From an uncultured Clostridia bacterium (GTDB lineage: Bacteria; Bacillota_A; Clostridia; TANB77; CAG-508), in NCBI GenBank assembly GCA_947624715.1, contig CANQLO010000025.1, positions 1 through 28,755 of the forward strand: 28,755 nucleotides of DNA, read 5' to 3'. The notes beneath the pieces were generated by a model that was not told the DNA's origin, ran no database searches, and saw only the letters and a list, made by a program, of their open reading frames with translations. Position numbers and translations under genes: made by a program. The first letter of the stretch is position 1. Every line of letters begins with the position of its first letter. Positions 23,158-28,755 of this stretch are shown piece after piece.

Positions 23158-24063
23158 ATGGAAAAATTTTTAAAAATAGTTTTAACCATAATAATTATTG
23201 GTATAATTATTATAATCGGTTTAGGAATAAAACAAATTGCTATAAAAATGAAGGAAAATAACAATTTTGGATTAGATGGTCTTTTATCAGATATGGAAAA
23301 CACCTCTCATACAATGAAAGCAGTTATAATAAAAGTAAATGATACAAATTTAATAGTAAAATCAGGAAGTCTTTATAGCTGTAGATTTGGTGAAGAAGGA
23401 AACATTGGATTTAAAATGGGCCAAGAAATACTTATATATTATGATGGAATGATACTTGAAACGTATCCAGGACAAATTTCTAATGTAGAAAAAATAGAAA
23501 TTTTAAAAGAAAAAAGTGATATGGAAATATCAGAAGAAGATATGAAATATTGTTACAGTACATCTGATAATGTTTCAGTTTCAATAACTGATTTTACCCA
23601 TACAGGTATTTCATTTACTATAAAAGATAATAATAAGTATAAATATGATATTAGTAAAAATTATACAATTGTTAAGAAAAATAAAAAAATAGAAGAAGAA
23701 AATAAATTAATAGAAGAAAGAAATAAAAATGCTTTAAAACAACAATTGGAAAAAGATGCGGAAGAGTATAAAGAAGGAAGAAATTTCACAACAGGATTTA
23801 CTCCATCTGAGACAACTAAACAAGTATGGGAGGAAGTTCCTAAAATTTCAAATATAACAGCAGAAAGTACAGGCTCATATTATGAAAATGGTAATACCTA
23901 TACTAGAAATTATAATTGGGCAAGCTTATATGGAGTTTTGGAAGAAGGAGAATATATATTTAAAACAAGTATAAAAAATGCGGATTTAATTATAGAAGTA
24001 GATTTTACAATAGATAAAAACGGAAAAATAACATATAATAAACCAAGTGTGGGAACAGTATAA
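23158..24063 (+). CDS. Membrane-anchored protein of unknown function
   Basis: 301 residues; GAAAGG at 23139-23144 is somewhat far from ATG 23158. One transmembrane helix (about 5-27) is followed by a beta-rich segment (HTMKAVIIKVNDTNLIVKSG, then MGQEILIYYDGMILETYPGQ), which has the look of the small DUF3221-like/OB barrels of Bacillota lipoproteins. A Lys/Glu-rich linker follows (about 170-205) and a C-terminal segment, EEGEYIFKTSIKN...VDFTIDKNGKITYN. The C-terminal part resembles that of the protein at 247-1014 (VGKYVLRIENKK...PFEINKSGNLQW), so the two are probably distant paralogues. Function unknown; it faces the outside of the cell. Confidence 0.7.
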   Translation: MEKFLKIVLTIIIIGIIIIIGLGIKQIAIKMKENNNFGLDGLLSDMENTSHTMKAVIIKVNDTNLIVKSGSLYSCRFGEEGNIGFKMGQEILIYYDGMILETYPGQISNVEKIEILKEKSDMEISEEDMKYCYSTSDNVSVSITDFTHTGISFTIKDNNKYKYDISKNYTIVKKNKKIEEENKLIEERNKNALKQQLEKDAEEYKEGRNFTTGFTPSETTKQVWEEVPKISNITAESTGSYYENGNTYTRNYNWASLYGVLEEGEYIFKTSIKNADLIIEVDFTIDKNGKITYNKPSVGTV

Positions 24064-24065
24064 AA

Positions 24066-24097
24066 AAACAATCAGTTTAATTCTGATTGTTTTTTTA
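24066..24097 (+). terminator. Intrinsic terminator
   Basis: AAACAATCAG (24066-24075) and CTGATTGTTT (24083-24092) form a 10-bp stem with a 7-base loop and a long T-run, directly after the stop of the preceding gene. Confidence 0.9.
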
Positions 24098-24128
24098 TCT
24101 GTTCTATTAGTTCGAACAGATACGTCAT

Positions 24129-24176
<48 letters not shown>

Positions 24177-24334
24177 GACTACCAATTAAAAAATAGTTAT
24201 TTTTGAAACACTCAATTTTCTAAGATTATATTTTGTAAGTATTGATATTACTAGAATTCAAATATTTCTCAAATATTTAAAATAATTTAAATAAGTTTAA
24301 GAAAAATTGAAATAGTTTATTAAAAATTCACACT

Positions 24335-24508
24335 TAAGGGGAAATAAGGGGAAAACATTTTCACTTTCGGGGGAAAAACTTAATATCAATATTTTATATA
24401 AAAAATAAGAACCTGACCCACTTACAAAATCAGAGATTTTGAGTGGGTACCCCAGAACCTTGTTACTATCGTAATAAGGGGAAAGATTTTTTCTGTTCAG
24501 GGGAAAAT
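24335..24508 (+). repeat. Iteron-like GGGGAAA repeats in 22-bp-spaced pairs
   Basis: TAAGGGGAAA at 24335-24344 and 24345-24354 (tandem), CGGGGGAAAA at 24368-24377, TAAGGGGAAA at 24475-24484, and CAGGGGAAAA at 24498-24507. In both groups two G-runs lie 22 bases apart (24348 to 24370 and 24478 to 24500), two helical turns. The second pair flanks the likely promoter region (TATAAT at 24514-24519) of the initiator remnant. This suggests binding sites for an initiator or repressor. Confidence 0.65.
24416..24448. repeat. Hairpin between the two repeat groups
   Basis: ACCCACT (24416-24422) pairs with AGTGGGT (24442-24448), and AAAATC (24426-24431) with GATTTT (24435-24440), giving 13 pairs with a small bulge. 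The direct repeat AGAACC flanks it on both sides. No T-run follows, so it may be an origin or attenuator structure. Confidence 0.5.
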
Positions 24509-24543
24509 TAAAGTATAATTTTAGAAAAAGGAGTACTTAAACA

Positions 24544-24645
24544 ATGGAAAATAAATCTATAATACAATCTAATTTTATTATTGCAAATAGAGATTTAATA
24601 AATAAATTCGGAATTAATTCTGCTATTTTACTAGGAGAATTATAA
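24544..24645 (+). pseudogene. Truncated replication-initiator-like gene (N-terminus only)
   Basis: AAAAGGAG before ATG 24544; 33 residues read MENKSIIQSNFIIANRDLIN, then KFGINSAILLGEL, and stop at TAA. The pattern (NRDLI, then G.NSA.LLGEL) is the opening of replication-initiator/replisome-organiser proteins of conjugative elements and phages, where it precedes a winged helix. The rest is missing: the following 300 bases are non-coding. Iteron-like repeats directly upstream support the assignment. It is a broken remnant. Confidence 0.6.
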
Positions 24646-24799
24646 TAAATAATATCACACACGGAAAAAAATTTTTTTTATAGAAACAACCATAAAAAAG
24701 TTAAAAAATTATTATTTTTTTTAGAAAATCTATAAAAAAATTTAATCAATTTTTATAAAATATTAATCAAAATTTTTCTCCCAGCGGGTCAAAAAAGGT

Positions 24800-24938
24800 T
24801 TTAGGAATTCTTTCCTAAACAGCAATTTGTGGTCCAACAGACCATGCTGGCGAACAAAGGGCATAAAAAAAATGCCCTAATTGTTCGAGCAAAATAAGAT
24901 TTTGCTTTTTCTTAATACTTCGCTTCGCTAGTATTAAG
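24800..24938. repeat. Array of five consecutive perfect hairpins
   Basis: Within 140 bases: TTTAGGAA/TTCCTAAA (24800-24807, 24812-24819); TGGTC/GACCA (24830-24844); CGAACAA+AGGGCAT with ATGCCCT+TTGTTCG (24851-24887, 14 pairs); AGCAAAAT/ATTTTGCT (24888-24906); CTTAATACT/AGTATTAAG (24911-24938). The array occupies the otherwise gene-free stretch 24646-24971. A single-strand origin, an oriT-like region, or a structured RNA upstream of the gene at 24972 are all possible. The fourth hairpin with its T-run can terminate transcription. Confidence 0.7.
24888..24910 (+). terminator. Intrinsic terminator within the hairpin array
   Basis: AGCAAAAT (24888-24895), loop AAG, ATTTTGCT (24899-24906), then TTTT. 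The tight stem with T-run should stop transcription coming from the left before the gene at 24972, or attenuate that gene. Confidence 0.65.
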
Positions 24939-24971
24939 AATTATAATTGAAATTATAAATAAGGTGGTAAT

Positions 24972-25586
24972 ATGATTACAGATTCACAAACAGAATTAGA
25001 AAAAATTTTTATGTCTTATAATAGAGTGTTATATAAATTAAATTTGATAGGAATAAAAACAAAAGGTGGAAAAGAAATAACTCACAAGGATTTAAGACAA
25101 GCTACTACTATTATGAATAAAAAACATCCTACTTGTAGATGGAAACAACGAAAATATAGATTTAATAAATGGAAAAATTATATTTTAATTGAAGGTTTTT
25201 ATTGGTTAATAAATGTATACTTCCAAACAGAAAAAAATATTGTAGATGCTGATATTGATTTCTTTAATATGAGAATTGGACAATATGAGGAGTTGCTAAA
25301 AGTCTCTCGTAAAGTTTTTTGGAATGATGATATGTATGTATATGAATTACCAAATTATTTTAATAGGGTACCTGGAACTATAAAAAATGGTATTATAAAA
25401 ATGAATAAAGCTACTAATGGTCTTTATAAATATTATGAAAATGGAAAAGCTAAAATTTCTAAAGAAGGTATTGAATGGTTATGTAGAAATTGTTTTAAAC
25501 ACAAATATTTAGAATTGCTTGAAAAATATAAAATGGAACTAACAAAAATATACATAGAAAAAGGCTATCCTTATGATGTTTTTTAG
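24972..25586 (+). CDS. Unknown protein, recurrent in mobile DNA
   Basis: 204 residues; AAGGTGG just upstream of ATG 24972. No family name is recognised. It is rich in Lys, Tyr, Trp and Phe and probably basic. Visible features: an N-terminal helical part (TELEKIFMSYNRVLYKLNLI), a conserved-looking basic stretch (KKHPTCRWKQRKYRFNKWKN), an aromatic stretch YILIEGFYWLINVYF that is not long enough for a membrane anchor, and a C-terminal part with CRNCFKHKYLELLEKYK. Cys pairs are few, so a zinc site is possible (C at 'WLCRNC') but unproven. It sits alone after the hairpin array and before the AbiE pair. A nucleic-acid-binding role is only a guess from the charge. Confidence 0.7.
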   Translation: MITDSQTELEKIFMSYNRVLYKLNLIGIKTKGGKEITHKDLRQATTIMNKKHPTCRWKQRKYRFNKWKNYILIEGFYWLINVYFQTEKNIVDADIDFFNMRIGQYEELLKVSRKVFWNDDMYVYELPNYFNRVPGTIKNGIIKMNKATNGLYKYYENGKAKISKEGIEWLCRNCFKHKYLELLEKYKMELTKIYIEKGYPYDVF

Positions 25587-25645
25587 AAAAAATTTTATTG
25601 TAAAATAATGTAAAAGAATAGTATTTTTTCAAATTTATGTTATAA

Positions 25646-25670
25646 TACAATTGTGCAGTTGATAACTGCA
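25646..25670. repeat. Extra AbiEi-type half site and hairpin
   Basis: TACAATTGT (25646-25654), the core found in both operator arms at 25707-25754, occurs again here, directly joined to a TGCAGTT/AACTGCA hairpin (25654-25670). It may be an auxiliary repressor site about 60 bases upstream of the AbiE promoter. Confidence 0.4.
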
Positions 25671-25706
25671 TAATTCATATATTAATAAATAAAAAATATT
25701 TATATT

Positions 25707-25754
25707 CTTTACAATTGTACTTAAATATGATATAATATAAGTACAATTGTAAAG
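25707..25754 (+). promoter_or_regulatory. AbiE promoter inside a perfect 16-bp inverted repeat
   Basis: CTTTACAATTGTACTT (25707-25722) and AAGTACAATTGTAAAG (25739-25754) are exact reverse complements. TTTACA (25708-25713), 17 bases and TATAAT (25731-25736) place the -35 inside the left arm and the start point inside the right arm. AbiEi antitoxins repress their own promoter by binding inverted repeats, and this fits. Each arm also contains the palindrome TACAATTGTA. Confidence 0.85.
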
Positions 25755-25764
25755 AGGTGGTATC

Positions 25765-26352
25765 ATGGAAGAAAAAATTAAAAAACTTCTAAAACAAAAT
25801 AATGGAATAATTACAACAAAGCAAATTGAAGAAATTGGTATTCCTAGAGTACATATAAAGCAATTTGTAGAAAGTGGTATTATTGAAAGAGCACAAAAGG
25901 GAATCTATATTTCGAGTAATATGATAGAAGATGAATTTTATATATTTCAAATGAAAAATAGTAATGCTATCTTTTCATACAATACAGCTATGTACTTTCT
26001 AGGAGAAACTGAAAGGACTCCAGATAAAATAGATGTAACTGTATATAGTGGATATAATAAACAGAGATTTCCAGACAATATTAGAGTCCATTATATAAAA
26101 AAAGAACTACTTAATATGGGAGTTATTACAGTAAAAACTCCACATGGATTTAATGTTAAGTCTTACAATATTGAAAGAACGATATGTGATATTATAAAAG
26201 GTAGAAATACAGGTATAGACAAGGAGCAAAGTAATAAATTTATTAGGAACATCATTAAAAATAATAAAGCAGATATAAGCAAAATATATGAATATGCAAA
26301 AAAACTAAAATGTACTAAACAATTAGAAATAGTAATGGAGTGGATTATATGA
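25765..26352 (+). CDS. abiEi: AbiEi family antitoxin / transcriptional repressor
   Basis: 195 residues; AGAGGTGG before ATG 25765. An N-terminal winged-helix domain (1-50: KIKKLLKQNNGIITTKQIEE, then GIPRVHIKQFVESGIIERAQ, KGIYIS) precedes the AbiEi C-terminal antitoxin domain (FQMKNSNAIFSYNTAMYFLG, then RTPDKIDVTVYSGYN and YNIERTICDIIKGR). In the AbiE type IV system this protein represses the operon and counteracts AbiEii without stable binding. The perfect operator upstream and the ATGA overlap with the toxin gene support an intact, autoregulated pair. It may act in phage defence or element maintenance. Confidence 0.92.
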   Translation: MEEKIKKLLKQNNGIITTKQIEEIGIPRVHIKQFVESGIIERAQKGIYISSNMIEDEFYIFQMKNSNAIFSYNTAMYFLGETERTPDKIDVTVYSGYNKQRFPDNIRVHYIKKELLNMGVITVKTPHGFNVKSYNIERTICDIIKGRNTGIDKEQSNKFIRNIIKNNKADISKIYEYAKKLKCTKQLEIVMEWII

Positions 26353-27224
26353 TAAAAAATGCAAAATCTTTAAAAGATCAGGCAAAAAACATAGCAAAGG
26401 AAAATAATATATCAATTCAACAAGTACTACAAAATTATATGTTTGAAAGAATATTAGAAAGATTATCAAAATCTAAATATAAAGAAAATTTTATTATAAA
26501 AGGTGGATTATTATTATCTTCTATTATGGGAATTAACTTAAGAACTACTATGGATATTGATACAAATGTAACAGGAATTAATTTAGAAAAAGAAAAATTA
26601 TTAAAGATTCTTAATGAAATTTTAAATATTGATATTGGAGATAATGTTTCATTTATAATAGAGAAAATTGAAGATATAAAACAAGAAGAATATTATGGTG
26701 GATATAAATTTAAAATAACTGGAATATATGAAAATATAAAAATAAAATTTCATATTGATATTTCTACTGGCGATGTAATTACTCCTAAAGCAATTGAATA
26801 TAAGTATAAAAAGTTATTTGATAATTCATACATAGATATTTTATCCTATAATCAAGAAACAATTATTGCTGAAAAATTACAAGCAATATTAGAAAGAAAG
26901 ATAACAAATAGTAGAATGAAAGATTATTATGATTTATACTTTTTTGTTAATTATAGATGGAATAAAATCGATAAAGAAATCTTATCAGAAGCAATTATTA
27001 GAACTTTTTCAGCTAGGAATAGTATAACTGAATTACGAAATATAAAAGAAACAATAAAAACTTTAGAAAATAATCCGTTTTTAAATAGACTATGGTTAGA
27101 TTATTCTCAAAAGCATGAATATTCAAAAAATATAAGCTTTAATGACACAATTAAGTCCATAGAAATTATAGAAGAAACTATCTTTTCTAATAATGAAATC
27201 AAATTATCAGTTACACACAATTAA
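26349..27224 (+). CDS. abiEii: AbiEii family toxin (nucleotidyltransferase)
   Basis: 291 residues from ATG 26349, which overlaps the abiEi stop; GGAG (26337-26340) is 8 bases upstream, so this start is preferred to GTG 26340. The DNA polymerase beta-type nucleotidyltransferase core has KGG at 51-53 (IIKGGLLLSSIMG) and the metal-binding acidic pair at 69-71 (TTMDIDTN), then KFHIDISTGD, EKLQAILERKITNSRMKDYY and DLYFFVNY. The family adds nucleotides, in studied cases to tRNA, and blocks growth. All key motifs are present, so the toxin is probably active and held by AbiEi. Confidence 0.92.
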   Translation: MIKNAKSLKDQAKNIAKENNISIQQVLQNYMFERILERLSKSKYKENFIIKGGLLLSSIMGINLRTTMDIDTNVTGINLEKEKLLKILNEILNIDIGDNVSFIIEKIEDIKQEEYYGGYKFKITGIYENIKIKFHIDISTGDVITPKAIEYKYKKLFDNSYIDILSYNQETIIAEKLQAILERKITNSRMKDYYDLYFFVNYRWNKIDKEILSEAIIRTFSARNSITELRNIKETIKTLENNPFLNRLWLDYSQKHEYSKNISFNDTIKSIEIIEETIFSNNEIKLSVTHN

Positions 27225-27307
27225 ATATTAAAAAATTACCTAAAGGGGCTGACAAATGTAAAAGAGCACGTTATACTACTATCAAATCAATATTGGAGGT
27301 AGTGAAT

Positions 27308-27626
27308 ATGTCAGAGGCGAAAGTAAAAAAAGAAACCATATTAAACACATTATTTGAATGTAGAGAAGAAAACCTATATGCTCTAACAGAAAAGGATAAG
27401 GAAAAAATTGCAATGTTAACTAAGGATAATGATAGTTATGAAAAACTATTTAGCATAATTGAAAAGTTACCACATACACAAGAAGATTTAGAAAATATTA
27501 GAAACAGCTTAGATAGTTATATTGACAGAATAAATATTATTGGAGCTTATGAGAATGAAAATTTCTATAAAATACGGATTTTCAGATGCAATCAATTTGA
27601 TATTAGAATGTGTTACTCAAAAATAG
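27308..27626 (+). CDS. Small DUF6809-like protein, needing a +1 frameshift at CGG
   Basis: Start ATG 27308 behind GGAGGT (27295-27300). Frame 0 gives 89 codons (MSEAKVKKETILNTLFECRE ... GAYENENFYKI) and then CGG ATT TTC AGA, running to a stop at 27649 with an unlikely tail. Skipping the C at 27575 gives KIGFSDAINLILECVTQK and TAG at 27624-27626, which is the usual end of this small helical family (ENEKFYKxGFSDxxxLxLE). Total 105 residues. The hairpin at 27635-27675 starts just after the shifted-frame stop, whereas the frame-0 stop would lie inside it. Function unknown; such proteins are common on conjugative elements. This is the third case with the same inserted C before GGA. Confidence 0.8.
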
Positions 27627-27634
27627 AAAATAGC

Positions 27635-27675
27635 AAGAGTATATCGTAGATTTTTAAAATTTACAATATACTCTT
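27635..27675 (+). terminator. Terminator-like hairpin after the DUF6809-like gene
   Basis: AAGAGTATAT (27635-27644) and ATATACTCTT (27666-27675) form a 10-bp stem, followed by ATTATATTTTT. It fits a gene end at 27626. Confidence 0.6.
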
Positions 27676-27744
27676 ATTATATTTTTAGCTATTTGAAAAA
27701 CTAATGTGAATGATAATTTGTAATTTATTTGACATTTTATTTAA

Positions 27745-27996
27745 TTAATTATTTGAAATAATAATATCACCTTTAGAGATTTCACTATTATCAATTAAAT
27801 TAGATAAAGTAAACCCAGCTGGTGTGTCTACTGGTGCTGAATCAATTGCCTTTAAAAACTGCTCTATATTAGCAATATAAACTTCTTTTCTATTACCATT
27901 GTGAATTAATATATAAGTTTTTTTGGGAAAAAATTCTCCTTTCTTAACAACACCTGTTACTTTAACCAACCCTTTTATAAAAAATGAATCTTCCAC
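27745..27996 (-). pseudogene. EF-Tu domain 2-like small protein, probably 5'-truncated
   Basis: 83 residues from a GTG at 27996 without a ribosome-binding site. The reading SFFIKGLVKVTGVVKKGEFF ... TYILIHNGNRKEVYIANIEQ ... SKGDIIISN resembles the beta-barrel domain 2 of translation GTPases (ItGRGtVvtGrV..G), which also occurs alone in small unnamed proteins of gut Bacillota. The start appears to be missing: the frame opens only three codons upstream, at a run of T. It abuts the truncated integrase at about 27997, so a deletion or recombination joint here probably cut both genes. Confidence 0.5.
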
Positions 27997-28012
27997 TAAA
28001 AAAAATCATGTT

Positions 28013-28755
28013 ATGATAGATTTTGAAAAATATCATGTTAGCGAAATTAGTAAAGATTTAGTAGAAAACTATATCAATGAGAAAAGGCAAAAAACACCTA
28101 GACTTGCTAAAGACTTATTCTTGCTTATTAGAGCAGTATTAACTTATGCTAAAGATAAAAAAGGTTTAATAAAAGAAGTTCCAAACTTTGATTTGAAATT
28201 TCAAAAGAAGAAAAGAGCAAAGGTGGCAAAGGTCTGCTACTTACCAGAAGATAGACAAAAAGTGTGGCTTGATGTATGTGAAGAAGATAAAAGACCATTT
28301 GCATTACTTTTTGCAACACTTCTTCAAACTGGTATGCGACCAGAAGAAGGTTGTGGGTTAAAATGGAAATCAGTTCACTTTAATCAAAACAAAATCAAAG
28401 TAGAAAATGCTTACAAAGATATTACTTTATATGATGATGAAATGAATATTACAGGACACATTATGACTGATGGAGATTTAAAAACTACAGAAAGTTATCG
28501 TAATATACCTATGACACCAAGATTAAAAGAAATGTTACTAAACTTAAAAAGAGAGAAAATGAGTAATCTACAATATGGACAAGAATGGGATAATAACGAA
28601 TATGTATTTTTAAATACAATAGGAACACCTTATGTTCCAGAGAGATTAACAAAAAAGATTACGGAATTTATTAAAAAGTATAAGTTAGAACACATGACAA
28701 TTTATGGATTTAGACATTCTTTTGCAACTTTAATGAGTGAAAAAGGTATGGATAA
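28013..28755 (+). CDS. Tyrosine recombinase/integrase (5'-truncated, runs off the window)
   Basis: The frame runs from ATG 28013 to the window end without a stop. Part of the core-binding domain is visible (YHVSEISKDLVENYINEKRQ, LFLLIRAVLTYAKDKKG), then the catalytic domain with the first Arg in LLQTGMRPEEGCGLKWKSVH, the Lys beta-hairpin region, and YGFRHSFATLMSEKGMD holding the FRH part of the box II H-x-x-R. The catalytic Tyr is outside. There is no ribosome-binding site, and the usual N-terminal arm-binding and early SAM-like parts are missing, so the 5' end is probably deleted. It is the likely source of the tRNA-Arg att fragment at 24129. Confidence 0.8.
   Translation, partial: MIDFEKYHVSEISKDLVENYINEKRQKTPRLAKDLFLLIRAVLTYAKDKKGLIKEVPNFDLKFQKKKRAKVAKVCYLPEDRQKVWLDVCEEDKRPFALLFATLLQTGMRPEEGCGLKWKSVHFNQNKIKVENAYKDITLYDDEMNITGHIMTDGDLKTTESYRNIPMTPRLKEMLLNLKREKMSNLQYGQEWDNNEYVFLNTIGTPYVPERLTKKITEFIKKYKLEHMTIYGFRHSFATLMSEKGMD

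Noticed and set aside
24335..24508. CRISPR array
   Set aside because: The repeats are only about 10 bases, unevenly spaced and few, and no cas genes are present; they look like protein-binding iterons.

Overview
The window comes from a strongly A+T-rich, low-GC Gram-positive anaerobe, most likely an uncultured gut Clostridia-like member of the Bacillota. The clues are AGGAGG/GGTGAT ribosome-binding sites, TTGACA-N17-TATAAT promoters, the oxygen-sensitive class III ribonucleotide reductase (nrdD/nrdG), and close matches to gut-Clostridia families (DUF4358/MBOAT/DHHW cluster, CMD-cupin fusion, RhuM-Fic). Species cannot be named from the sequence.

Layout. 1-1375: tail of an MgtA-like Mg2+ P-type ATPase, a membrane-anchored protein of unknown function and a 47-residue two-TM protein. 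1347-1690: a compact inverted-repeat cassette with two inward-facing consensus promoters around a 37-residue hydrophobic peptide, a type I toxin-antitoxin candidate. 1813-7442: an MmcQ/YjbR-EVE-YrdC three-domain fusion, a CMD-cupin gene with a MerR-type promoter, a deleted flavodoxin-family pseudogene, a RhuM-Fic protein, a minus-strand structured RNA of about 220 nt, a small MGMT-like protein, a Nudix hydrolase and a 5'-truncated flavin-reductase pseudogene. 7578-10950: an envelope glycan acylation group (DUF4358, MBOAT, DHHW). 10986-14441: a Crp/Fnr-type regulator divergent from nrdD-nrdG. 14581-16155: a GtrII-like glucosyltransferase. 16187-19580: response regulator, ABC ATPase, ABC permease and histidine kinase, a peptide-sensing or resistance module with an 11-bp-period operator. 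19640-22978: a copper operon (csoR, thioesterase, copZ, copA). 23158-24063: a second membrane-anchored protein. From 24129: accessory DNA beginning at a 3' tRNA-Arg fragment (a likely att site), with iteron-like repeats, a truncated replication-initiator start, a hairpin array, an unknown gene, an AbiEi/AbiEii toxin-antitoxin pair, a small DUF6809-like gene, an EF-Tu-domain fragment and a tyrosine integrase that runs off the end.

Most notable result: three unrelated genes (nrdG, copA and the DUF6809-like gene) each carry exactly one surplus base, and in each case it is a C directly before a conserved GGA glycine codon, which puts the codon CGG in frame. In about 8,000 codons read here by eye, these are the only in-frame CGG codons I found; every other CGG is out of frame, while CGA, CGT and CGC do occur as arginine codons. 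In all three, a +1 shift at CGG-A restores the full family sequence. This points to CGG (or the quadruplet CGGA) acting as a +1 recoding signal, unless a shared sequencing artefact produced it.
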